DNA of 64,000 nucleotides from JACDAN01 sp963721345. Its GTDB lineage: Bacteria; Actinomycetota; Thermoleophilia; Gaiellales; Gaiellaceae. A program made the translations under genes and the position numbers. Where the stretch lies: assembly GCA_963721345.1 (NCBI GenBank), contig CAVRIT010000001.1:1922001-1986000 (forward strand), in the 5' to 3' direction. Every line of letters starts with the position of its first letter. Positions within the stretch are counted from its first letter, which is position 1. The notes below the pieces were generated by a model, which saw only the letters and a list, made by a program, of their open reading frames with translations, made no database searches and was not told the DNA's origin. This document shows, piece by piece, positions 35,912 to 43,665 of this stretch.

Positions 35912-36588
35912 ACCAAGCCGCGCCGTACGGCGTAGACGGCCGCCTGGATGCGGTTCTCGATCTGCAGCTTCATCAGGATGTTCGAGATGTGGTTCTTGAC
36001 GGTCTTGGGGCTGATGTGAAGCTCCCGCGCGATCTCGGCGTTGTCCTTGCCGTTCGCGATGAGGCGCAGGACCTCCGTTTCGCGGTCGGAGAGCTCCGGG
36101 CCCGGCGATTCGTCGCTGGCTGAGCCGAACGCTCTGACGCGCTGCAGCACCTTCGATGCGATATGCGGTGAGATGAGCGCCTCGCCGATCGACGCGGCCC
36201 GGATCCCGTGCATCAGGTCCTGGATCGACGAGTCCTTCAGCAGGTAGCCGCACGCGCCGGCGATGATCGCGTCGATCACGTCGTCATCTTGGTCGGAGAT
36301 CGTCAGCACGACGACGCGTGTGAGCGGTGCGAGGCGCGCGATCTCGCGGGTCGCCTCGATGCCGTTCATCCCGGGCATGTTGAGGTCCATGACGACGACG
36401 TCCGGCGCGAGCTCGCGCACGAGGTCGAGCGCCGAAGAGCCGTCGGACGCCTCCGCGACGATCTGCAGGCCCTGCTCCTCGAGCAGGTTTCGCAGCCCCG
36501 TCCTGAACAGGTCGTGGTCGTCGACCAACATGACCCGGAGCTGGTCTGACGCCGTCGTCTTTGTCGGACCTGCCGCCTCGGTCGCCAT
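35908..36588 (-). CDS. NarL/LuxR-type response regulator (orphan)
   Basis: Predicted DNA-binding transcription factor of a two-component system, 226 residues. The receiver domain (about 17-135) contains LVDDHD and the phosphoacceptor D68 in VVVMDLNMPGMNG. The LuxR-type helix-turn-helix (LSDRETEVLRLIANGKDNAE and IARELHISPKTVKNHISNIL) occupies the C-terminus. No histidine kinase gene is adjacent, so its partner and targets are unknown. The gene downstream of its start, on the same strand, encodes a 3D-domain cell-wall protein. Confidence 0.93.
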   Translation of the reverse strand: MATEAAGPTKTTASDQLRVMLVDDHDLFRTGLRNLLEEQGLQIVAEASDGSSALDLVRELAPDVVVMDLNMPGMNGIEATREIARLAPLTRVVVLTISDQDDDVIDAIIAGACGYLLKDSSIQDLMHGIRAASIGEALISPHIASKVLQRVRAFGSASDESPGPELSDRETEVLRLIANGKDNAEIARELHISPKTVKNHISNILMKLQIENRIQAAVYAVRRGLV

Positions 36589-36621
36589 CGTCCGTATTGT
36601 CAGGGCGATCTCCCGCCCTGT

Positions 36622-37695
36622 CTAATTCGAGTAGATCGTGATCGTCACGACTCGCGTCCCCCAGGCGAGCGCCTGCGCGACGCTCGGGAACCAGAGGTCG
36701 ATTCGCGCGCCGCGAATCGCCCCGCCGGTGTCAGCTGCGACGCCCGGCCCGTAGCCCGGGATGTTGAGTCGCGAGCCCATCGGGATCACCGAGGGATCGA
36801 CGGCGACCGCGCCCCAGCCGACCGGGCTGCCGCTTGCCGTTGTCCCCGGGAGCGCGTACCCCGTCGCGACCACGGTCAGGGTTCGCACTCCACCTGCGGC
36901 GGGCGCGGGATCGAGCGGGGTGACCGCCGGAGTGGGGGCGAACGACGTCGTGGTCTGAGCGGAAGGCGCGGAGGCGAGCGTTCGCGCACGGCTCTCGAGC
37001 GACGCGATTGACGCGTTGTTCGAGCGGCTTGCGGATTGGAGCGACGCCATGGTCTGGAGTCGGCGCTGCCGGGCATCCGCCAGCGCGGCGGCAGCGGCTG
37101 CGCGAGCGGCGGCGAGCTGCTGCAACTCGCGCTCGCGGGCCTCGAGCCGGCGGCTCAAGGAGGCCAGGCGCGCCGATGCCGAGCGGGCTCGGTCGATCAG
37201 GTCTTCGTCCTGAGTTGCAGCGAGATCGAGTGCCTCCATCGCGTTCAGCGCCGCTTCGAGCGAGCCCGCGCCCAGGATGACGCTCAGGGTGTCCGTCTCT
37301 CCCTCTTCGTAGGCGCCTTGGAGCCGCGCGGCGAGCGCCCGATGGGCGGCGCGTAGGCTCGTCCGGACGACGCCCAGCTCGCGCCTGACAGCGCGGCGGA
37401 GCGTGCGTACCTCAGCGGCCCGCGCCTGGAACGTCGCCAGCTCGGCACGTGTCTGCGTGAGCCGGCTCTCGATCGCGATCAGGGCGGTTGCCGCGGAAGC
37501 CCTGCCGGCCGCGAGCGCTGCGTTCTCCTGACGCAGCTCCTCGGCGCGCCGCTCGAGCTCCCCGGCGTTCTCGGCCGCCCCGCCTGCGGGCAGGGTCACG
37601 CACGCTGCCGCCCCGCAAAGGACGACAAGGCAAAGCGTCCGCCACCCCCTCCCAGGCCCGCGCACGACGCAGGAAGCTACCACAGCGCTGTGCAA
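36622..37695 (-). CDS. Secreted coiled-coil protein with C-terminal 3D domain
   Basis: Probable peptidoglycan-active secreted protein. It begins near TTG 37695 (internal GTG codons are alternatives) with a hydrophobic export signal (TLCLVVLCGAAACVTLPAGG). A long coiled coil spans about residues 45-230, followed by a Pro/Thr/Ala linker. The 3D domain is about the last 90 residues, with DPSVIPMGSRLNIPGYGPG, AADTGGAIRGARIDLWF and a closing WGTRVVTITIY. 3D domains occur in Rpf/YabE-type and MltA-type lytic enzymes. It is divergent from an NlpC/P60 enzyme with a similar coiled coil, which suggests related work at the envelope. Confidence 0.85.
   Translation of the reverse strand: MHSAVVASCVVRGPGRGWRTLCLVVLCGAAACVTLPAGGAAENAGELERRAEELRQENAALAAGRASAATALIAIESRLTQTRAELATFQARAAEVRTLRRAVRRELGVVRTSLRAAHRALAARLQGAYEEGETDTLSVILGAGSLEAALNAMEALDLAATQDEDLIDRARSASARLASLSRRLEARERELQQLAAARAAAAAALADARQRRLQTMASLQSASRSNNASIASLESRARTLASAPSAQTTTSFAPTPAVTPLDPAPAAGGVRTLTVVATGYALPGTTASGSPVGWGAVAVDPSVIPMGSRLNIPGYGPGVAADTGGAIRGARIDLWFPSVAQALAWGTRVVTITIYSN
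37681..37692. promoter_or_regulatory. Palindrome CACAGCGCTGTG between two divergent cell-wall genes
   Basis: A perfect 12-bp palindrome at the extreme 5' end of the 3D-domain gene and upstream of the NlpC/P60 gene. A second inverted repeat, CGTTCC-GGGA-GGAACG, lies at 37732-37747. Either could serve a shared regulator or be an RNA hairpin in the NlpC/P60 leader. Confidence 0.3.
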
Positions 37696-37791
37696 CTGTC
37701 CGTTTCGGTTGTTAAGGTGCCCGGCTTGTGGCGTTCCGGGAGGAACGTCCCCGGCGCGCCAGGTTCGTCCCGCCGGGAGACGCGTGGTGGT

Positions 37792-38883
37792 ATGTGGAAT
37801 AGGCGAGTACTCACTCTCGTAGCGGTCGTCGCCGTCGCGCTTGCGGCAGGCGGGGGCTCCGCCTCCGCCGAACCGGCCGGCGTCGCCTCGAAGCGGGCGC
37901 AGGCTCAGAGCGTGCTCGCGCAGATCCAGAGCCTCGATTCCTCACTCGCGCACGCAATCGAGGCGTACAACGCGGCAAACGAGGAGCTGAAGGCGATCCA
38001 GACCGACCTCAGCTCTAACCGCGTCGATCTGCAGATCGCCGCCGGCAACCTGAAGCGGGCCCAGAAGGCGCTCGCTGCGCGAGTACTCGCGATCTACACG
38101 TCGGACGAGGGCGATTCGGCGCTCGACGTCCTTGTCGGGTCGCGGAGCCTGACCGAGCTCGTCGACGGGCTCGAGGCGGTGTCGCGCGTCTCCGAGCAGG
38201 ACACCGCAGTGCTCACCGACGTCAGGCGTTACGGCGGCGAGGTCAAGCGCCGCCGCGCTCAGCTGAAGAACGCCCACGCCCGGCAGCAGCAGCTGCTCGC
38301 AGAGCGCGCCTCGACGAAGGCGTCGATCGAGGGCAGTCTCGCGGAGCGCCAAAGCATGCTCTCGTCGATCCGGTCCGAGATCGTGGCAATCCAGGCGGCC
38401 GAGCGGCGCCGGCAGGCCGAGCTAGAGCGCCAGGCCCGGGCGCGACTCGCGGCGCCGCAGCCCCTGATCCCGGAGCTCGCGAGCGCGGCGCCGACGGCCG
38501 CTCCGCCCAGCGCGCTGCCACCCGCGCCGCCGGGGCGCTACGGCGGCGTCGTCGGCATCGCGATGCAGTACCTGGGAGTCCCGTACGTCTACGGCGGGAG
38601 CACACCGGCGGGCTTCGACTGCTCCGGGTTCATCATGTACGTCTTCGCGCAGGTCGGGGTTTCGCTCCCGCACAACGCCGCCGCCCAGTACGGCTACGGG
38701 ACGCCGGTCGATCGCAGCCAGCTCCAGCCTGGCGACCTGGTCTTCTTCAACGGCCTGGGCCACGCTGGGATCTACATCGGCGGCGGCAGCTTCATCCACG
38801 CCCCGCACACGGGCGACGTCGTCAAGATCTCCAGCCTCTCCGGCTGGTACTCGTCGACGTGGGTCGGCGCGAAACGCCTGTAG
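37792..38883 (+). CDS. Secreted NlpC/P60 peptidoglycan endopeptidase with coiled coil
   Basis: Predicted to cut gamma-D-Glu to diamino-acid bonds in peptidoglycan stems. ATG 37792 gives a clean signal peptide (MWNRRVLTLVAVVAVALAAG); the upstream in-frame TTG at 37690 would add 34 unsuitable residues. Mature part: coiled coil about residues 30-225 (RipA/CwlO style), a Pro/Ala linker, then NlpC/P60 with catalytic Cys in AGFDCSGFIMYVF, His in GLGHAGIYIGGG and the polar residue in FIHAPHTG. 363 residues. The coiled coil may regulate the enzyme, as in related RipA-type proteins. Confidence 0.92.
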   Translation: MWNRRVLTLVAVVAVALAAGGGSASAEPAGVASKRAQAQSVLAQIQSLDSSLAHAIEAYNAANEELKAIQTDLSSNRVDLQIAAGNLKRAQKALAARVLAIYTSDEGDSALDVLVGSRSLTELVDGLEAVSRVSEQDTAVLTDVRRYGGEVKRRRAQLKNAHARQQQLLAERASTKASIEGSLAERQSMLSSIRSEIVAIQAAERRRQAELERQARARLAAPQPLIPELASAAPTAAPPSALPPAPPGRYGGVVGIAMQYLGVPYVYGGSTPAGFDCSGFIMYVFAQVGVSLPHNAAAQYGYGTPVDRSQLQPGDLVFFNGLGHAGIYIGGGSFIHAPHTGDVVKISSLSGWYSSTWVGAKRL

Positions 38884-38886
38884 CCG

Positions 38887-39354
38887 CTAGTGGTGGTGGC
38901 CGTGGTGCGCGTGCACCACGGCGTGGCCCTTGCCTCTTGCGATCAGGTAGCGGTTCAGCGGGAACGCCGCAACCCAAGCGACGGCTAGCGCGAACGCCAA
39001 GCTGATCCAGAACAGCGGCTCGTCGAGCCCGGCCTCCATCGCCCCGGGGACGACCAGCAGGACGGCGTTGTCGACGATCTCCATCACCGTGATCGAGAGC
39101 GTGTCCGACGCCAGGGCGATCGGGACGACCGCAGCGAGCGCCATCCCCGACCGCAGGAGCGGCCAGGACGTGAACGTGTAGCCGAAGAGAAAGGCGAGCG
39201 CGATCGCCAGGGCGATCGTCGGGAGGTTGCTCCAGCCGAGCGCAGTCCCGATCACGACGCCTAGCACCTCGCCGATCGCGCACCCCGTCAGGCAGTGGGT
39301 GGTCGCGCTCGCCGCGAGGCGGTTCAGGCTTTGCTCACCGTGGTGGTGATGCAC
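38887..39354 (-). CDS. DUF4396-type membrane protein with histidine-rich ends
   Basis: 155 residues with about four hydrophobic helices. The segment ATTHCLTGCAIGEVLGVVIG is the family hallmark. The N-terminus starts MHHHHGEQ and the C-terminus ends HAVVHAHHGHHH, so both ends could bind metal ions. The function of this family is not established; copper or other metal handling is speculation from the Cys/His content. It follows the acyl-CoA synthetase gene on the same strand with a 20-bp overlap. Confidence 0.75.
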   Translation of the reverse strand: MHHHHGEQSLNRLAASATTHCLTGCAIGEVLGVVIGTALGWSNLPTIALAIALAFLFGYTFTSWPLLRSGMALAAVVPIALASDTLSITVMEIVDNAVLLVVPGAMEAGLDEPLFWISLAFALAVAWVAAFPLNRYLIARGKGHAVVHAHHGHHH

Positions 39355-41078
39355 CTGCGTAGAGCTCTTCGATCTCGTCGGAGAAGTGTTCCGCGACGAT
39401 CTTGCGCCGCAGCTTCATCGTCGGTGTGACCTCGTCCTCCTCCGCCGAGAAGTCTCGCGGCAGGATCGTGAAGCGCTTGACCTGCTCGAACGACGCCTTG
39501 TCGCGGTTGTAGTTGTTCACGACCTCGTCGATCACCTTGTTGGGATCGCCGACGTCGCCCGCCGCCTCGTCGAGCGTGATCAGGGCGGTCAGGTAGGGGC
39601 GGCGGTCACCGATCACGAGCGGCTTGCGAGACGTACTTCGAGCCCTTGAGTGCGTTCTCGATGTTCTGGGGCGCGACGTTCTTGCCCTGGGCGGTGACGA
39701 TGATGTCCTTCTTGCGGTCGGTGATCGTCAGGAAGCCGTCGTCGATCGAACCGATGTCGCCGGTGTGGAGCCACCCTTCGTCGTCGAGCACCTCGCGGGT
39801 GGCCTCCTCGTCCTTGTAGTAGCCGGCGAAGACGTTCGGGCCGCGGACGAGGATCTCGCCGTCGTCGGCGACCCGGACCTCGACCCCCGGGATCGCCGGG
39901 CCGACGGTCCCGAACCGGTAGCTGGTGGGCATGTTCACGTTCGACGCCGTCGTGCACTCGGTCTGGCCGTAGCCCTCCATGATCGCGATGTCGATCATGT
40001 GGAAGAACTCCGCGATCTCCTTCGCGAGCGGCGCGCCGCCGGAGATCGGCAGCGCGAGCCGGCCCCCGAGCTTCGCCTTCACCTTCGAGTAGACGAGCTT
40101 GTCCGCCAGCCGGTGCTGGAACGCGAGGCCGGCGGGGACGGGCTTGCGCTGCTGCTTCAGCTCGCTGACCCGCTTGCCCACCCGAAGCGCCCAGTCGACC
40201 AGCTTCCGCTTGACGCCCGTCGCCTCGTCGAAGCTCGCCTGGACGGCGGTGTGGACCTTCTCGTACACGCGCGGAACGCTCGGAAGCACCGTCGGCTTGA
40301 CCGCCTGGGCGGCCTCGCCGACGTGCATGGGATCCGGGCAAAAGGCGATCGTCGAGCCCACGTAGCCGGACAGGAGGTGCAGGCAGCGACCGAAGTTGTG
40401 GGCCAGCGGCAGGTACAGGAGGATCAGGTCGTCGCCCCCGATGAACTGGGGTACGTCCTCCACAGCCCGCACCATCTCGTAGTAGTTCCGGTGGGTGATC
40501 ATGCAGGCCTTCGGCGGCCCCGTCGTCCCGGAGGTGTAGATGTAGGTGAAGAGGTCGCCCTCGCCGATCGCGTCGCGCGCCTGGTCGAGCGCCTCGGGAT
40601 GCGCCTGGGCGTGCTCGCGGCCCCGGGCCCGCAGCTCGTCGAGGCCGGCGAAGGTCAGGACGTGGCTCAGCTTGGGAAGACTCGCGCGCTCCGCCTCGAC
40701 CTTGGCGCGCTGCTCGTCGTCCTCCACGAGCACCCCCACGGCGTCGGAGTGCCCGAGGATGTACGCGCAGTCCTTGGCCGGAAGCGACGGGTAGATCCCC
40801 GCCCCGATCGCCCCGATCGATCCGAGTGCGTAGTCGAAGAGCACCCACTCGGGCTTCGTTCGGCCGAGGATGCCGAACGCGTCGCCTTTCACGACCCCCA
40901 GCGCGAGCAGGCCGTTCGCGAGCTCGTCGACGGCCGATCTCGCCTCTTCCCAGGAGATCTCGCGCCATTCGCCCGGTGCGTCCTCGACGAGGTACGCGGC
41001 GCCCGTGCGGCCTGCCGCGCGCCGCCAGAGGTTCGCGATCGTCTTCAAGCCCGTCGCCCGTTCGACTTCGACTGCCAC
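39335..41078 (-). CDS. Long-chain acyl-CoA synthetase (AMP-forming), apparent frameshift at 39621-39622
   Basis: Activates fatty acids to acyl-CoA through an acyl-adenylate. GTG start 41078. The first 480-odd residues include FTYIYTSGTTGPPKACMITH (ATP/AMP-binding loop), MEGYGQTECTT and GWLHTGDIGSIDDGFLTITD with the hinge. At 39621-39622 one extra G on the plus strand shifts the frame after SKYVSQA. The next frame continues seamlessly with VIGDRRPYLTALITLDEAAG through TPTMKLRRKIVAEHF, the normal C-terminal domain. Corrected length is about 580 residues. It is probably an intact gene with a sequence error, although a true pseudogene is possible. Confidence 0.9.
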
Positions 41079-41096
41079 GGCGCTAATCCTACGGGC

Positions 41097-41123
41097 GGTC
41101 GTACCGGCAAAGCCGGCACGACC
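41097..41123. repeat. Strong hairpin in the acyl-CoA synthetase / ku divergent gap
   Basis: GGTCGTACCGGC, loop AAA, GCCGGCACGACC: 11 of 12 pairs, followed by TTTA on the plus strand. A second hairpin, GGCGCCG-CCAAGT-CGGCGCC, follows at 41133-41152. Both lie upstream of two divergent genes, so they are not simple terminators of either. The CGGCAAAGCCG core recurs at 10543-10553. Confidence 0.5.
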
Positions 41124-41216
41124 TTTATGGTCGGCGCCGCCAAGTCGGCGCCTTAGCGGAAGGGAAGGGCGGGCGGAGGGCGAAAAAACCTGGTCCCTCT
41201 AGACTTTGGAGACTCG

Positions 41217-42089
41217 ATGCGCACGATCTGGAACGGCTCGATCAACTTTGGCCTGGTCAACATCCCGGTTGGGCTGGCGCTCGCCACGAAGCCGGCCGCC
41301 CGCCAGTCCGACGTCAGCTTCCGGACGCTGCATCGCGAGTGCGGCACGCCGATCAAGCAGAAGCGGTGGTGCCCCACCCACGAGCGCGAGGTCTCGAACG
41401 ACGAGCTCGTGAAGGGGTGGGAGGTCGCGAAAGGCGAGTTCGTCTTCGTCGAAGAGGGCGACCTCGAGGCGATCATGCTGCAGGACGACTCCCGCGCGAT
41501 CGAGATCACGCGTTTCGTCCCGCTCGACCAGGTCGACCCGGTCTTCTACGACCGGACCTACTACCTCGCGCCTGCGGCCAACGCGGCGCAACGCCGGCCG
41601 TACGTCCTGCTCCTGCGCGCCATGCAGGAGACGGGAATGGGCGCGCAGGGCCGCTTCATCCTCCGAGGCCAGGAGAACTTCTGCCTCATCAGGCCGCGCG
41701 GCGACGCGCTGGCGCTCGAGACGCTGTTCGTGGCGGAGGATGTCCGCTCGCAGGCGGAGATCGAGGAGGCGGTGGGGGAGGCAGAGGTCAAGACCGCGGA
41801 GCTCGAGCTCGCGCGTCAGGTGATCGACAGCCTCGCCGGCGAGTTCGATCCCGAGGCGCTCGAAAGCGAGTACCGGCAGGACCTCCGCGCCATGCTCGAG
41901 GCCAAGCTCGACGGCCAGGAGATCAAGCGTCCGGAGCCGACACCGGAGGAGACGCCGGTCATCGACCTGATGGAGGCGCTCCGCAAGAGCGTCGACGAGG
42001 TGCAGAAGACCAAGACGTCAGCGGCGAAGCCGAAGGCATCGCGCAGCAGCGGATCGCGCAAGCGCGCCGCCGCGGGCCGTAAGAAGTAA
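41217..42089 (+). CDS. ku: Non-homologous end-joining protein Ku
   Basis: Binds DNA double-strand ends as a ring dimer and recruits ligase D. 290 residues, ATG 41217. The N-terminus MRTIWNGSINFGLVNIPVGL is the family signature; HRECGTPIKQKRWCP and KGYEVAKGE-like WEVAKGEFVFVEEGDLEAIM follow. The Ku core ends about residue 255. A Lys/Ser/Ala-rich basic tail (KASRSSGSRKRAAAGRKK) may bind DNA, as in other bacterial Ku proteins. No ligD is in this window. Confidence 0.96.
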   Translation: MRTIWNGSINFGLVNIPVGLALATKPAARQSDVSFRTLHRECGTPIKQKRWCPTHEREVSNDELVKGWEVAKGEFVFVEEGDLEAIMLQDDSRAIEITRFVPLDQVDPVFYDRTYYLAPAANAAQRRPYVLLLRAMQETGMGAQGRFILRGQENFCLIRPRGDALALETLFVAEDVRSQAEIEEAVGEAEVKTAELELARQVIDSLAGEFDPEALESEYRQDLRAMLEAKLDGQEIKRPEPTPEETPVIDLMEALRKSVDEVQKTKTSAAKPKASRSSGSRKRAAAGRKK

Positions 42090-42096
42090 CGCCGCT

Positions 42097-42270
42097 TTAG
42101 TGGTGCTGTGGCGCCGGCATGCCGATGGCCTGCATCTGCGCCGCGAAGAGTGTCTTGTCGATCTTGCCGTGGTAGATCGGCACGCCCTCCTGGAGGCAAA
42201 GGCGGATGACCTGGTCGCGCTCCAGGTTCAGCTCCTTGGACAACTCCTCGGGCGTCAGGTGGTTGGGCAT
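42097..42270 (-). CDS. Small helix-turn-helix-like protein
   Basis: 57 residues from ATG 42270, preceded by GGAGAGGAG; an upstream in-frame start at 42318 would run through the terminator. The sequence MPNHLTPEELSKELNLERDQ, then VIRLCLQEGVPIYHGKIDKT, resembles a small DNA-binding helix-turn-helix (excisionase or MerR-like wing), but I do not recognise a specific family. It is convergent with ku and could be a regulator or accessory factor; this is inference only. Confidence 0.65.
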   Translation of the reverse strand: MPNHLTPEELSKELNLERDQVIRLCLQEGVPIYHGKIDKTLFAAQMQAIGMPAPQHH

Positions 42271-42298
42271 GGTGCTACTCCTCTCCGTTGTCGAGGCA

Positions 42299-42332
42299 AC
42301 AAAAAAGCCCGGCGCCACAGGGCGTCACGGGC
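42299..42332 (-). terminator. Rho-independent terminator, minus strand
   Basis: Read on the minus strand: GCCCG, TGA, CGCC, CTGT, GGCG, C, CGGGC, then TTTTTTG. This is a classic GC stem with a six-T tract. It lies downstream of the Nif3-like gene and upstream of the small helix-turn-helix gene, so it should separate those two transcripts. It is the only T-tract terminator I see in the window. Confidence 0.8.
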
Positions 42333-42399
42333 TCGAAGGCTCGCTTGTGCGCCGGGCGAACCATCACTCGCTCAGCTCCCTCACAAGCACGCTCTGATC

Positions 42400-43143
42400 T
42401 TACACCGGGTTGGGGAGGTCGAGGAACTCCCATTCCAGTGAGAAGCGCTCGGCGAGCTTCTGCGCGAGCGCCTTGATGCCGAACGTCTCGGTGGCGTAGT
42501 GGCCGCCCGCGAGAAAGTGGACGCCGAGCTCCCGTGCGGCGTGGAGCGTCGGCTCGGCAGGTTCGCCCGTGACGTACGCGTGGTAGCCCAGCGCGGCGAT
42601 CTGAGGGAAGAGCCGCGCCGCGCCGCCCGTGATCACGGCCACACGCTGGATCTCTGCCGGCCCCCCGTCGAACACCTGCGGCTTCTGGCCGGTCGCTTTC
42701 TCGAGTCGCGCGGCAAGCTCGTCGAGGCTGATTGCCGTGTCGAGCGTGCCGCCGAAGCCCCACTCCGTGACCCGCTCGCGCTCTTCGATACCGAGCAGCC
42801 CGGCGACGATGGCGTTGTTCCCGATCTCGGGGTGCGCATCGAGTGCGAGGTGGTAGGCGGCGAGGTTGATGTCCCCGCGGAAGAGCGCCTCGAGCCGCGC
42901 ACGCATCTGGCGGTCGACGATGCGCGGGTCGTTCTCCCAGAAGAGCCCGTGGTGGACTATGAGCAGTTGGGCGCCCGACTCAGCCGAGCGCTCGAATAGC
43001 TCGCGCGAGCTGGACACCCCTGCGGCGATTTTCGTGACTTCTTCGGCGCCGACCACCTGCAGCCCCATCGGCCCGTAATCGTGGTACGCGTCGAGGTCCA
43101 GGATCTCTCTCGCGTACTCCAAGACTTCGTCGCGCTGGGCCAT
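42400..43143 (-). CDS. Nif3-like dinuclear metal-centre protein
   Basis: Conserved protein often annotated as GTP cyclohydrolase I type 2; the true reaction is uncertain for the family. 247 residues, ATG 43143. Metal-ligand motifs: LLIVHHGLFWEN, LAAYHLALDAHPEIGNN and LAGGHYATETFG. The usual length without the optional CutA-like insertion. The mid-part AVITGGAARLFPQIAALGYH forms the second lobe. A terminator follows at 42299-42332. Confidence 0.9.
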   Translation of the reverse strand: MAQRDEVLEYAREILDLDAYHDYGPMGLQVVGAEEVTKIAAGVSSSRELFERSAESGAQLLIVHHGLFWENDPRIVDRQMRARLEALFRGDINLAAYHLALDAHPEIGNNAIVAGLLGIEERERVTEWGFGGTLDTAISLDELAARLEKATGQKPQVFDGGPAEIQRVAVITGGAARLFPQIAALGYHAYVTGEPAEPTLHAARELGVHFLAGGHYATETFGIKALAQKLAERFSLEWEFLDLPNPV

Positions 43144-43157
43144 ATGGAGAGACTAAA

Positions 43158-43231
43158 TCGGGGTGCCCAGATTTGAACTGGGGACCTCTCCGACCCGAAC
43201 GGAGCGCGCTACCAGGCTGCGCCACACCCCG
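43158..43231 (-). tRNA. tRNA-Pro (anticodon CGG)
   Basis: A minus-strand 74-nt cloverleaf. Acceptor CGGGGTG/CACCCCG with the C1-G72 pair typical of tRNA-Pro; D arm GCGC...GCGC; anticodon stem CTCCG/CGGAG around TTCGGGT (anticodon CGG); T arm CCCAG-TTCAAAT-CTGGG; discriminator A. The 3' CCA is not encoded, so a CCA-adding enzyme is needed. Confidence 0.97.
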
Positions 43232-43243
43232 AGGTCGTACAGG

Positions 43244-43639
43244 CTAGCCGAGCCTACGATGCACGATCGCCGTGCATTCGTCCTCGACATAGTCCAGGCC
43301 GGCTTCCGTGACGATTCGGCGCGCTTCAGGCGATCTCAGGCCGAGCTGGAGCCAGAACGCCTTCGCGCCGGCCTCCACCGCTTCGCGCGCGTGCTCGGGC
43401 GCCGCCTCGGCCCGGCGGAAGACGTCGACGAGGTCGATGGGCTCGTCGATCTCGGCGAGCGACGAGACGCACGGCACGCCGAGGACGTCTTCGCAGTCGA
43501 GCGGCCTCACTGGGATCACGCGATACCCCTGGTCGAGCAGGTAGCGCATGACGTCGTGGCTGGGCCGGTTCGGGTTCGGCGAGGCCCCGATCAGGGCGAT
43601 CGTCGTCGTCTCACGCAGGATTTGCTCGGATGTCCGCAT
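43244..43639 (-). CDS. CoA-binding domain protein
   Basis: 131 residues, ATG 43639. A Rossmann-type CoA-binding fold of the YccU family: TTIALIGASPNPNRPSHDVM, VIPVRPLDCEDVLGVPCVSS and KAFWLQLGLRSPEARRI. These small proteins bind CoA or related nucleotides; the role is not established. It diverges from the nitrilase gene with only 26 bp between starts, so the promoters overlap. Confidence 0.9.
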   Translation of the reverse strand: MRTSEQILRETTTIALIGASPNPNRPSHDVMRYLLDQGYRVIPVRPLDCEDVLGVPCVSSLAEIDEPIDLVDVFRRAEAAPEHAREAVEAGAKAFWLQLGLRSPEARRIVTEAGLDYVEDECTAIVHRRLG

Positions 43640-43665
43640 CGGGTACAGGGCTATCCTGCCAGCGG

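Noticed and set aside
37696..37791. Cyclic di-AMP (ydaO-type) riboswitch before the NlpC/P60 gene
   Set aside because: Such riboswitches are common before cell-wall hydrolases in Actinobacteria, but the gap of about 100 bp is short and I cannot find the conserved motifs; only a simple hairpin is present.
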